DNA from: Chara braunii
Lineage: Eukaryota > Streptophyta > Charophyceae > Charales > Characeae
DNA: 37,287 nucleotides
Direction of reading: 5' to 3'
NCBI GenBank assembly: GCA_003427395.1
Contig: BFEA01000172.1
Location: 2,250,265-2,287,551, forward strand
Below the pieces are notes generated by a model, which saw only the letters and a program-made list of their open reading frames with translations, ran no database searches and was not told the origin of the DNA. A program made the translations under genes and the position numbers. Below are positions 22,202 to 32,299 of this stretch, in pieces; the first letter of the stretch is position 1, and each line of letters begins with the position of its first letter.

Positions 22202-22603
22202 ATGAAGAGCGGCGTGACTTTCCTCTCCTTTTTGGCAACCCTTTCGGTGGTTGTTGCAGCGATGATGCTGGTCGGCTGCTTCAGCGGAGCAGTTGAGGCT
22301 CGCTGCCCTCTCGCATCCTCGGTGAGGCCTCCTTACATGTGCTGGAAAAACTACGACCACAACGAAGAGACGTTCCTGAAGATAGATTGCAGGAGGAAGT
22401 ACATCGGGATCGACCCTTCCAAGTTTGAAGGATGCCAGCGGATCTGCACTCCTTATCGTGAATGCCATGGGCTCACGTGGATTCCCAAGAATAGTCCCTA
22501 CAAAGATGGCAAGTACTGCTGTTTCCTCAAGAAGAAGATGAACTGCTCCAGGCTCAAGTGGCAATTGGGTAGAGTCACGTGCTCCAAATTCATTTTCCGG
22601 TAG
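22202..22603 (+). CDS. Secreted cysteine-rich protein with PAN/apple-like core
   Basis: A 133-residue protein if started at ATG 22202. An in-frame ATG at 22070 would add 44 residues without sense, whereas 22202 begins a clean signal peptide (MKSGVTFLSFLATLSVVVAA, hydrophobic to about residue 27, cleavage likely near VEA/RC at about 32). The mature part has ten cysteines. The block GCQRICTPYRECHGLTW followed by YCCFLKKK matches the PAN/apple layout of C-x3-C-x5-C-x-G-x-T-W and a later C before LK. PAN domains bind proteins or sugars outside the cell. The exact role here is unknown. A single uninterrupted exon covers the whole protein. The last residues and the TAG stop lie in a sequence repeated at 20636-20705. 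Best host-gene candidate in the window. Expression is not shown. Confidence 0.72.
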   Translation: MKSGVTFLSFLATLSVVVAAMMLVGCFSGAVEARCPLASSVRPPYMCWKNYDHNEETFLKIDCRRKYIGIDPSKFEGCQRICTPYRECHGLTWIPKNSPYKDGKYCCFLKKKMNCSRLKWQLGRVTCSKFIFR

Positions 22604-22655
22604 TCCCTTCTTGCGAAATGGGCAAACCTTTGGGCGCCGAAAACCAAAAACGTTT
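22588..22655. repeat. Dispersed repeat, copy 2, spanning the stop codon of the secreted-protein gene
   Basis: Matches 20636-20705 (see there). It covers codons for the last five residues, the TAG at 22601-22603 and the start of the 3' untranslated region. Confidence 0.82.
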
Positions 22656-23157
22656 TTAGGTGGGTGGTATGATGGTGTCCACGAATTATTATCTCCGTCG
22701 AATCTCTGCTTATTCACCCAAGAACTAACTGTAAACGAATTTGATCCTTCTTTTCTTTTTTTTTTTCCGTTCTGTCTCTTTTTTTTTTAAGTACGCTATA
22801 TTCTTCTCTCAGATCTGTCATCATCTTTCAAATTCTTTCTATTCACCTTCACTGCCTACCTTCCACTACTACTAAGGCTTATACAGGGGACTCCTGCGAG
22901 CATGGTTTTTTTGTCCCTCAAGCCATCAGAGGGATGTATGCATCGTGCCCCCCCCCCCCCCCCCCCCTGGTGGTCAAGGATGGGGTGGGGCTGCCGGCCG
23001 GTGGGGGTCCGGCTAAAGCAAAGACCGAGCATTTTGCCAGTAGCTGCACCTCCGTTTTTCTTCCTTCCCCACCCCCAACCGAATAACAGCAGTAGCATAA
23101 GAGCGACCTTTTTTCGTTGTTTGTTTAATAGCATAAGAGCCACCTGCAAGCGGATGA
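22656..23157. other. Non-coding stretch with a 20-base C run
   Basis: 22948-22967 is 20 consecutive C. GCATAAGAGC(G/C)ACCT occurs twice (about 23096 and 23132). No gene is seen. Confidence 0.6.
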
Positions 23158-23290
23158 AGAGTGAGATCAACAAACAGACAGCTTTTTCGGATAATTGCAC
23201 AAAATGAAAGAGTGAAATCAACAAACATACATCTTTTTCGGATTATAGCACAAAATGAAAGAGTGAAATCAACGAACAGACAGCTTTTTT
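23158..23290. repeat. 51-base tandem repeat, about 2.5 units
   Basis: Units start at 23161, 23212 and 23263, each beginning GTGA(G/A)ATCAAC(A/G)AAC and containing CTTTTTCGGAT and GCACAAAATGAAAGA. The period is 17 codons, so a frame stays open across it, but there is no other sign of coding. Confidence 0.9.
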
Positions 23291-24240
23291 ACTGGAGCAC
23301 GTACGACGAGGCGGGACACACGCGTCCTATGTATGTCAAACGCTTTGGTCCTTGTGTACACGCATGACTGTAGAGAGAAGTTTGGACAATCGGGGCATAG
23401 GGGAAGGCTGGGAAGCATATACATTATACATATACCTCGGCATGAGCAAAATCTTGGCCAGCATTGTACTGCGTAGGAGGAAACTTGTTAGCTAAATAGT
23501 AATATACATGTTGAATAAACTGCAACTAAGGGCGTAGTGGATGAGACTGATGAGAGCCCTTGTGATTAGCACCGTGGGCAAACGAGTGCAAACACTGCAA
23601 AATATGACGATAACTGTAAATAAATGAATATTATCTTTGACCCTAAACCTTCGTTTTGCGGTGATTGCAATGTGACATGCTACTGATCTTCTCCCCTCTC
23701 GTGTCCTTCTCCCTCTGTTTCTTTCTTGGCCTTGCACTCTTCTTTACGTATTCCCCTTGCATTCGCTGCGAGTACCACTGTTCTCAGACTCAATCTTCTT
23801 CATGTAATCCCGTTGCTTGCATTCGTTTCTACTCTCAGTTGAACGTTTCCACACCATTCATGATCCTTGTGTTCCATGACAAATCTTTTTTTTTTTTTTT
23901 TTTTTTGGTTCCATGACAAATCTTACTAGTCCTTTGCAAGCGTTCATGTGAATTGTGGTCGGATATTCAATCTCCTCTTCTCCACATCCGCATCCTCCTC
24001 CGTTCTCCTCCTCCTTCTCCTCCTCCCAAGGTTTCCGATTCGGTGTGACTTTGCTGCTCCGGGTCCCCACAGAGAGCTGTGAGCTGAGCTGTATTCCATT
24101 TTGCGCCCCTCCCGTTACTGATGACATGTGCAACCAAGGGCCCAGAGAGTCAGAGTTCCGAAAAATTTCGTCCTATTGGCCTCCCTAATGTTGTAGACAT
24201 TGACAAACAGAGAGCCGGTCATCGTCAGATAAACACGCAG
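23291..24240. other. Non-coding stretch
   Basis: A T run lies at 23886-23907, flanked by a direct repeat of TTCCATGACAAATCTT on both sides (about 23872 and 23909). That suggests slippage or a small insertion. No gene is recognised. Confidence 0.5.
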
Positions 24241-24503
24241 CGCCATGCGCACACTCACACGGACACGTGCATGCACAAACATGAACAGAGTCAACACACA
24301 TATATACGAACATGCACACATCGCACACACGTGCATACACTTGCACTTCGACACACACGCACACAAACACAAACACGTGCATACACTTGCACTTCGACAC
24401 ACATGCCCACACACACACACATAAACATGCACACATCGTTGTTCTTTGTTTTTTGTGCGCGCGTGTGTGTGTGTGTGTGTGTATGTGTGTGTGTGTGTGT
24501 GTA

Positions 24504-24562
<59 letters not shown>

Positions 24563-24570
24563 GAGAGGTA
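24241..24570. repeat. CA-rich minisatellite running into (GT)n and (GA)n
   Basis: A 47-base direct repeat containing CGTGCATACACTTGCACTTC occurs at about 24328 and 24375. Then comes a (GT)n tract with GTAT interruptions (24461-24521) and (GA)n to 24567. Confidence 0.92.
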
Positions 24571-25026
24571 CAATCAAAATTCCTTGTTTTTGTTTGGTTT
24601 ATTATGTTTTGAATATTGAAAATGGTGTTGTTGTTGTTTTTCCGTTTTTTATTTATTTATGAGGGAGGCAGTCCATAAGTCAAAGCACCCCCCTGTTTCC
24701 CTCTCCTGAGTTTAGAAAGAGTATCTGTCTCTGTATGTGAAGCTTGGTTTTACGCCTGCTGAATGACGGTAGGGCTGATCTCCTCGTAAGGATAGGCTGC
24801 TACTTGGGATAATTGGCAAAAAGTTCCCATGTGGGAACCTTTTCGGTTATGGGCGCCCCAAAAGACCCGGGTCAGTACTACGCGCCCAGGTTAAATGATC
24901 GGGGGGTATTTCCGTCCCACGTCGGGCGCAACCTGAGGCAGTTTTCCCTAGTGGATGCATATCTACGACCTCTTTGCAGGCGGACCGGAAAAGTAGGCAA
25001 AACCGGATCCGAACACAAACGGCCCA
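24571..25026. other. Non-coding stretch
   Basis: 24826-24843 has a short inverted repeat GTTCCCA/TGGGAAC. The rest is a moderately GC-rich sequence I could not place. Confidence 0.45.
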
Positions 25027-25457
25027 ACAAGGACCTCGTTCGACACCACTTGAAAATAGTTGAGTTTCAATTGCACACTAGATGAGAAATTGTGATTAAT
25101 TTACAATTAAACTCGATTTATGGTTCCATGTACACTTTAGGAAACCCTTGAACAGGCTGCACTTGAAACCAATCTCCACGTCTTGACCAATCCTGGACCT
25201 GGAAAACAAAAAAAAATAAAAAAAAAGGCCCCACTCGGAGTGCTGCCAGTGCTGGTGGTATCCGCTGGCACTTGAACTCAAGGTAACTCCGAGAGGTGAC
25301 TTGAGTTCAAGTGCGATTTTGTCTGAGTCACCCTTGAGTTTCAAGGGTGCACTGTTGGGATGCAAAAAATGAAAACGAAGCGGGTCCCCCTAAGGAGCGG
25401 GGTGGAACGATGATTTTTCGCTTCCCTCTTGAACTCAAGTGGTGTGGAACGAGGCCC
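25027..25457. mobile_element. About 430-bp inverted-repeat element with GGGCCTCG-type ends
   Basis: The left end AGGACCTCGTTCGACACCAC and the right end (reverse complement AGGGCCTCGTTCCACACCAC) are inverted repeats with two mismatches in 20, continuing into CTTGA. Inside, CACTTGAACTCAAG (25269-25282) and CTTGAGTTCAAGTG (25300-25313) form a perfect 14-base stem. No coding capacity. A third such end lies at about 26151-26172. No clear target duplication was found. Confidence 0.75.
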
Positions 25458-25597
25458 TAATTCGTAAATCTGCAGAAACTTTCCCCTCGGGAAAACGCCA
25501 AAAAGACGGCAGACTGAAGGGCCCCGAGGGCCGGAAGCCAAAATTGATGCGTAACGTGCTGCGTATTCGTTACAGTGGCAAAGAGACAGACAGACAT

Positions 25598-25600
<3 letters not shown>

Positions 25601-25634
<34 letters not shown>
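25601..25634. repeat. (GA)n tract, left of the second 132-bp element
   Basis: Pure AG/GA repeat ending exactly where the element's GGGCCTCG begins. It resumes at 25767. Confidence 0.95.
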
Positions 25635-25637
<3 letters not shown>

Positions 25638-25764
25638 CCTCGCTGCACTACTCTCGAAATGTGCAAAACCGTCCAAAATGAGAGTGAATCTTCCGCTAGA
25701 ATATGGAAAGATGCACGGCCCTGATTTTTGTCTTTTGTGCATGTCGAGAGTAGTGCAGCGAGCC

Positions 25765-25766
<2 letters not shown>
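25635..25766. mobile_element. 132-bp inverted-repeat element (MITE), copy 2, inserted in a (GA)n tract
   Basis: The left end GGGCCTCGCTGCACTACTCT and the right end (reverse complement GGGGCTCGCTGCACTACTCT) match at 19 of 20 positions. The arms continue to about 35 bases with a few differences. The interior has TGAATCTTCCGCTAGAATAT as in the copy at 20286. Both ends abut the same (GA)n microsatellite, so the insertion site was the microsatellite. Confidence 0.88.

Positions 25767-25808
<42 letters not shown>
25767..25808. repeat. (GA)n tract, right of the second 132-bp element
   Basis: Continuation of the 25601-25634 repeat after the insertion. Confidence 0.95.
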
Positions 25809-25811
<3 letters not shown>

Positions 25812-25978
25812 ACAACATTGGCAATCAAGCACTTCAGCGCAGTGAACAACTTGTGTGGCACTGTTCGCACTAGCTCTCTCCACAAAAATCTAACAACTAA
25901 CAATTCACAGATCATGACGTATCCACTTGGCATGTTTGCAGAATTAGAGAACTTGGTAATGCAAGGGCGGGATACGTC

Positions 25979-26078
25979 AACAGACGAAGTGGGGGGGGTG
26001 GGGGTGCGGAGGGGCAGCTAGTGAGTAGGGGGCCTCAACAGACAAACTGGGGGGGGTGGGCAGCTAGTGAGTAGGGGG
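25979..26078. repeat. Tandem duplication of a G-rich unit
   Basis: CAACAGAC(G/A)AA(G/C)TGGGGGGG, then CAGCTAGTGAGTAGGGGG, occurs twice, at about 25979-26030 and 26037-26078. The second copy lacks about 12 bases. Confidence 0.85.
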
Positions 26079-26150
26079 AAAAAAGGGGAGTAACTCCACA
26101 TAACTTGCACGGGGAAGGACATGCAACTAAGCTCCTTTGCGAACAGTCAA

Positions 26151-26172
26151 AGGGCCTCGTTCGACACCACTA
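26151..26172. repeat. Solo end of a GGGCCTCG-type element
   Basis: AGGGCCTCGTTCGACACCAC matches the ends of the 25027-25457 element. I see no partner end within the next kilobase. Confidence 0.65.
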
Positions 26173-26342
26173 CGAAACCATTACTTTGTAAGGGCCAATG
26201 TGACACCTGCAGCCTAGGCCGTGGGCAATTCGGCCGCTTTTCGGCCGCGGCTGTGGCAATAAGGCCCGGTCCGCGACCTGTTTTTTTAATATTTTTTATA
26301 TTCCCCTAAAAATATGTAAATACTTATATATATATATATATA

Positions 26343-27081
26343 CAGGGTCACCAGTCCGTACGTACGGAGGTCCCCGGGCAGACCTTCGTACGTACGGGCG
26401 TTCGGGGTCCGAACCCGACGGCATTTGGCCCCCGCCAAGAATTATTTCGGGGCCGAAACATAATTATTTTTTTCTAAAGTTTTTTTTGTAAGTTCTCTAT
26501 GACGTGAGGTACATGCCTGTAAATTTTCATTTTATTTGGCAAATCCAAATAAGAATTAAAAATCGCCAAAGATGGCGGTGTCAAAACGTGCTCGCCCACG
26601 TATTTTTTCACTTTTTACTTTTTGTTTTCACTTTATTTGGGGGTCTAAACAATTTTATTATTTTTTGAAACGTTTTTAGTGGGTTTTGTATTATGTGAAG
26701 TACACATGTGTAAATTTTCAGGGCATTTAGCTAAGCCAAAAAGAAATGAAAAATCGCCAAAAATGGCGGTGTCGAAAACATGCTCGCGCACTCACTAAAT
26801 TTAATTCTCTTTTTATTTTTATTTATTTTTATTATTAGTATTTGTTTTCCGTATTTTATTTTTATTTCAAATTTGGTAAGTAATTCGGATGTAATGCTCA
26901 GGCAAATCTTGTTTAATTTATTTTTCTCCATAACATATCGTTTTTTCAGATTTTTTTGATGAATTGTTGTTTTTTTTTTGAGTCCGCGTTCGGCCCGAAC
27001 GGCCGAACGCATCCCCAAGGGGTCCCATACGTTCGGGCGTTCGGGTTCGGGCGTTCGGTCCGTCCCGAACGCTGGTTACCC
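26343..27081. mobile_element. TA-flanked inverted-repeat element, copy A (about 739 bp)
   Basis: Begins CAGGGTCACC after a (TA)n tract (26325-26342) and ends GGTTACCC before another TA tract (27082-27091). GC-rich arms (CCGTACGTACGGAGGTCCCC on the left, GTTCGGGCGTTCGG-type on the right) surround an AT-rich core. The core contains two units with the palindromes CGCCAAAGATGGCG (26564-26577) and CGCCAAAAATGGCG (26755-26768), each followed by GGTGTCRAAAA and a TGCTCGC motif. Non-coding. The CAGGGT ends and TA target resemble Tc1/mariner-type non-autonomous elements, by inference. Confidence 0.85.
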
Positions 27082-29879
27082 TATATATATAGGGTTGTTG
27101 GGCTTCAAAAACCCTACAATCCTATATGTTTTATTTTGGAATCCGACTTCGTTTAAGATTTAAAAAAAAATGAAAAACGAAATTCGATTTAAACAAATCA
27201 TTCAAAAAAAAAAAAAAAAAGCAGGTATTTTTTTTTCTCATTTTTTATCGTGAGGGACATGGTAGCTGAGTATTTTTTGAGAAATGTTTTTCGGGTTTGT
27301 GTCAGGAAATTGGGTATTTAAAAAAAATTAAGATGCAAAAATTAAAAACAAATAAAGAAAAAAAAGGGTGAGGCTGGGTTGGTGTGTGTGTGTGTGTATC
27401 CTCTTGTGTGTGTGTGGTAAGTATACAAGACCCCAGCAAAAAAACTTCACACCATATGTTCATACTCCAATCAGGATGTGAGCACAAACACATGTGTCTA
27501 AAAAAGGAAAGAGCACCATGGCCATCCCATGATACCAGCCCGGCTGACCATTAGACAAGACACATGTCTTTAAGACGTAAGAGGTATCGAAATAGGAAAA
27601 AGTTACTCATGATACAGCTTCATCAAAAAGAGTTTCCCTAAGGCGACTCATTCAATGATCCTAGAGATTCACTGCTTTGTTCAGCAGTGCTGGGTACACC
27701 GGAGTTTTAACTGAAGGACCCTGGAGCTAACAAAGCATCGCCGCTGATCTCCCCACGAGAGCCAAAAGAGCATATCTACACAGAGTCACAATAAAACTAC
27801 GTTAAACCACACTGACCATGGAAACAGGGAGCATAACACCATCAATCGAAGGCAAACTCATCCACTCCTTATACTACTCCGATCGTCAAAGGCAGCTGGA
27901 GGCAAGGGGTAGAAGGATAGACGTATGGATTGTTGCAGAGTGCTACGTCATTCACACTACATGTAAGTATGCGAATCCTCGGCAAGATCGAGGGCAAAGT
28001 TAAAAGTTTACGTCAATAGCAGGTAACTAATGAATTGCTCCTTGACTCTGCCAACAACCCATACGCCCATCGTATGCTTCTTTTTCGTATAAGGCACATC
28101 CTGTTCGCACCCTACTGTGCACAAAAGTATCAGCTAACCTTGCCACCTATACTAGAGCATCAGTATCAAACGAGAAACGTGAGAACAAAAAAAAACATGA
28201 TTGCCACCTTTAAACAACGGCCACCATCAGTGACCAAGTAACAAGGCAGACCTCCGCATATCCAGCCAACCACCATCACTCCCCCAGAGTTCGAAAGCAC
28301 ACAGGAACACACCATATCCTCGTGAAAGGACCAATCAGACACTCACTCCAGTGCATGATCTTCCTGACGGAGCCTCATCACGTCAATACCTGTTCAGGGC
28401 ATCCTCCCCCGCACCGCCTTCCTAACCACCGTATTGCTTGTATGTGCGACGGGAATCCTAACGCCCCCGATCACCAATCCCCCCTACGAGCACTTTCCAC
28501 CACAAGTCTAAGAAATACTGCAAACAGATTCTCCCCAGCATCACATTGTCCCCTCCTACTCTCATCTGACAAACTCGCGCTCGTATCGCCTCCAATCGAG
28601 TCCAGGAACGCTAGAAAAGGGAGAAGAAAAAAGAAGCACGCCACGATTGAGACGATGGCTATGAGAGCCACGTCCGTGTCCATGGTGCTCAAGGAATGAC
28701 ATCAGCATCATAAAAGCGAATCTGTAGGTAGTGCTGCTATCGGAAGCACCATTCGTTCTCCAGGAGACCCTACCAGAACACAACGTACGAAGCCAGCAAG
28801 GTGGAGACAAACGCAAGCACAACCATGTACATAGTAATCCCAGGAGAGAGATGAGTCAACGAGAAAAATGAATAAACAAGATAATAAAGAAAAAGTAAAT
28901 AAGAGAAGAAAAATCATGCCCATTCGAAAACAATAGAGAACAACAACTCGGTGTGAAGGGGAATACGATATCCAGATAGGCCCGTTCCAAAGTACCACAA
29001 GAAGGGTAGGAGCAGGTCGAGGATATGGAAGTAGGATAGGAAGGCTCAAGGAATGGTGGCAATAATCCCTAAAACATGCTTTTCGTCGTCTGCCACATAC
29101 AGCTTATCCGAGGGTAATAATAAAGCACAACTATCCAGAATAATGCTCCAATCGTAGCCATTCTTTCATACCTTACAGAGAGGAAAACGAGCATGAAAAA
29201 AAACAGGGGAAAATTGAGGAAGACGGGAAGAGGTCGACACATTCCCCAATCTAGATTGAGATGGTTGCAAGAGGTTTCCACCGTTTTCATCCGCCAGCAT
29301 TTCGTCAACAAAAGGGGCAAGGCCCGCCATGGTAATGCGGGATAGAGAGTGCGAGTACACAAAAACAACAGAATGAGGGGGATGTCGAGTACGAGAAGAA
29401 GACCGTGTCACCGAAAAGTCGCGGGATCAGCAGGGGGCAGACCGGTGTCTCCAAAAAATATCTGAAGACGCAGATTTGGTACCCTGAGAGAGGAGGCTGA
29501 AGAACTGCAACAGTAACTCCTAAATACCAAGCAGGGAGAGGCCGAGAGGCACGAAGGCGTCATTCAAAAAAAAAGGGGCGGGGAATGTTTATGAAAAGAG
29601 TCCCCACTTACCAGGGTCCGGGACCCAGTAGGGACAACCCCAAATTTATGTGGTCATTGGAGGGCCAAGGCATTGCCAGGAAATTTCGTCTGGAGAACGA
29701 ACACTTATACACCAAAATCCAGGGGGGACGGGGAGGAAAAGCAGACCGCCGCAAGAGTATGTGAACATTGGGGGTAGAGAATATTCAGCAGAACACCGTG
29801 AAGGGGGCACTCCAATCAGTGATGTACCATAAGAGCAAGTACTAGGAACTAAGGGAAGGGAGTATGACCAATCCTACGA

Positions 29880-29927
<48 letters not shown>

Positions 29928-30002
29928 CCCACCCCTTCCCCACCAATTCATACTGGGAAGAGGGGGGCCAGGATTGATACTTGGCCCCCCTCGGGCCAAT
30001 AA
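27082..30002. other. Long stretch without a recognised gene
   Basis: 27091 onward (GGGTTGTTGGGC right after a TA tract) may start another TA-flanked element. 27381-27416 is a GT tract. 27500-29880 has no family match. A weak minus-strand candidate is ATG 29331-29329 with a good context (ACCATGGCG), 53 codons and then AAG/GTATGA, a good splice donor. A later minus-strand ORF from 28683 begins with a strongly hydrophobic segment (VALIAIVSIVACFFFLLPFL). I cannot join these into a gene. Confidence 0.4.
29882..29926. repeat. (GT)n microsatellite
   Basis: Pure TG repeat of about 45 bases, about 200 bases beyond the 3' end of the minus-strand Penelope-like frame, where it reads as (CA)n. Confidence 0.95.
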
Positions 30003-30030
30003 CCAATTGGTCAACCACACAGAGTCACCA
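29927..30030 (-). mobile_element. Possible tRNA-related SINE fragment
   Basis: On the minus strand, TTGACCAATTGGTTA (30014-30000) resembles an A box and AGTATCAATCC (29981-29971) a degenerate B box. They are 33 bases apart, shorter than in a tRNA. The sequence then runs into the (CA)n tract, which could be its tail. Weak. Confidence 0.3.
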
Positions 30031-30750
30031 CACCCGCAAACACAGGAGAGTCGGGGTGGAGGGAACCAGTCGGAAGGTACAATAATCTTACCAAGAGCAG
30101 CTCCTTTGTACGAGTAGCGTCCGTCCTAAATGGTTGGAACCTGGAAGCAAGCCGGGTTGTCAAGGACCCTAAGAGCAGTTTTCTTACACATCTTTTTCCC
30201 GAAACCATTGCATACCATAGCATCCAGGACAATCACAATTTCGTTTGCAGCGTCTTCAGGGTCATTGCACAAGACCATTATCAACGCAACCTGACCAATA
30301 AATTGACAATAATGATGTTGATGGACTACATTAGAGGTCTACTCGACCTCCTTTTGATGTATCTGATAACAGGGAGGGTCATGTTCCTAGTCTTATCATA
30401 CTTGGTCGTGCGAAATATTCTCGTGGACTCAGACAAAACTGAAATTTCGATATTGAGAAATTGAGTTTTCAAGCCATACATCGTGTCCCTCGGACCATTT
30501 AGGAATACTTCAGTTTAATTCTTGATTTTAATGATTCCTAAAGGGTAGATCCAAAACGCATTGTTAAAGGTTCGTGGTCGGTTCGCGTCAAGAAACTTTA
30601 GGATCATGGGGTTATTCAGTACATATAGGTCGTCAATGTACCCGAAAGCAGATTTGAACAACCCTACAAGGTTCGAGTTTACAAAGCCGAGCAACCTCCT
30701 GATGAAAGAATACTCGTATTTAGAGAAATAGATATTGCACCAGATTGGGG

Positions 30751-30856
30751 AACAAGCTAAACTTATTAGAAAGTAGATTCAAACTTTGTTTAAAAAATCT
30801 AGAGAATTACCATTTATTCTTGCGTAATTTACACAAGCTAAACTTATTGGAAAGCC
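30751..30856. repeat. Direct repeats flanking an insertion in the reverse transcriptase
   Basis: ACAAGCTAAACTTATT(A/G)GAAAG occurs at about 30752-30773 and 30834-30855, 82 bases apart. Removing one repeat plus the roughly 60 bases between restores motif B, so this is a later insertion or duplication. Confidence 0.85.
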
Positions 30857-31532
30857 CCTCTTTTGGCGCCAGGTCACACCCTCCAAAGAGAAAAAGCAGC
30901 GTTTCATCAACTATCTGCACAGACCTACGACCATCCCCTCTGAAAGGAGGAAGGAATTAGAGGACGTCATCTTACCGTCCGTGGTGCAAGAAGAGATGGT
31001 GTCACCGCGACTAATGGAGCAACGAACAACAGAGTGGGAGAAATTCAAGCTCATATGTCGAAAGGCCCATCTGACGAAGAATGGAATAGCATTCAGTAAA
31101 CCATCATCAGAATTATCAATGGGGATATTTTCGTAACACTTCGTAATATCCGTCGAGAATACCGAAAACACTCGATCCGAAATGTTATAGCAATATTCCT
31201 GGACTGAGTCCACCATCCACCAAAGTTGTGTGTCCACCGATTGAAAGCTCCTTGCAGCTCCTGCCAATCCGCTACAATGTGCCATGACGAGGGGGGTTAA
31301 TACCTTAAGGACATAATTGCACACATCGGCTAGTCGGGAAAGGAAAGAATGCTCAGCGTTAGTAAGCCAGCGGAATGTCCCTTTATGCTGTTTATAGATT
31401 GCCATAAGGTAGGGGATCTCATCATTATCAACAAGGAATCGTGGAAAAACCGGGTCCAGAGAATCATTGGTTTCCAAGACAATTTTCTGCTGCGTGCGAA
31501 GGAAGAGCTCAAAGTCGCGTTTAAGTCGGGGT

Positions 31533-31618
31533 CAGTCAATCGTTCCAAAGCAAGCATCCTGACAAGGTTCTTGCTCAGTCAATTGTTCCAAAGCAAGCGC
31601 CCTGACAAGGTTCTTGCA
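31533..31618. repeat. 43-base tandem duplication
   Basis: 31533-31575 and 31576-31618 share CAGTCAAT(C/T)GTTCCAAAGC and CCTGACAAGGTTCTTGC. It lies in the N-terminal part of the minus-strand Penelope-like frame and shifts it. Confidence 0.92.
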
Positions 31619-31829
31619 CACGAAGAACGGGGTGTTAGGCGCCTTATTTGTGCCCGCTATATATAGGAAGGAGGTGAGGAAGTTTATCTTTGAAACGACT
31701 CGGGCTGAGTCAGAGTCCGAGTCTTTGCAGCATGGGGTCATGGTGTCACAGCGGTGTAAAAGAGTACTTACTTTACCCATAACCTCACAACATATCTTCT
31801 TTACAAGTGCAAGCGGGATAAACGTGAGT

Positions 31830-32299
31830 GCGAGAGCATGTTTTCGATACTGCCATTTTTGGCGCTTTTTCTTCTTTTTTTGGCATAACTAAATGCCCTC
31901 AAAATTTACAAGTGTCTACTTCACATAATACAAAACCCACTAAAAAAGTTTCAAAAAATAATAAAATTCTTTAGATCCCGAACTAAAGTGAAAAAGTGAA
32001 AAGATACGTGGGTGAGCACGTTTTGACACCACCATCTTTGCAGATTTTTAATTCTTATTTGGCTTATCCAAATATCTTGAAAATTTACGAGCATGTACCT
32101 CACGTCATAGAGAACTCTCCAAAAACTATTCAAAAAAAAACTAATTATCTTTAGGCCCCGAAATATTTTTTGGCGGGGGCCGAACGCCGTCGGGTCCGCG
32201 GGGGCCAAACGCCGTCGGGGTCGGACCCCGTACGGGACCCCGAGCGCCTGTATGTACGGAGGTCTGCCCGGGGACCTCCGTACGTACGGGCTGGTGACG

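Larger units (their letters stand above)
30126..31780 (-). pseudogene. Penelope-like element reverse transcriptase, 5'-truncated, broken
   Basis: Reverse transcriptase of a Penelope-like retroelement, read leftward. N-terminal part APNTPFFVCKNLVRA (about 31670); a 43-base tandem duplication (31533-31618) shifting frame; IPYLMAIYKQHKGTFRWL (about 31410); motif A FSTDITKCYENIP (31124-31160); TAG 30911-30913; motif B GFPISLACSPIWCNIYF (about 30860-30730), split by an 82-base insertion; catalytic motif C FGYIDDLYVLN (about 30620-30643); TAA 30515-30517; thumb TQFLNIEIS, TTKYDK and YIKRRSSRPL; TAG 30326-30328; then, in another frame, NGFGKKMCKKTALRVL to a stop at 30126-30128. No GIY-YIG part is present; the 5' side is cut by the inverted-repeat element at 31830. 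It probably belongs to the same broad group as 34063-36132 but to a different subfamily. Confidence 0.82.

Noticed and set aside
24121-24200. FRPIGLPNV-like string suggesting a reverse transcriptase
   Set aside because: No other reverse-transcriptase motifs in any frame. The ORF is mostly CA/GT repeat translation.
30751-30856. The 82-base interruption of motif B as an intron
   Set aside because: Exact removal would need ends without GT-AG. Using the GTAAAT donor and TTTAG acceptor leaves five extra bases and a frameshift.
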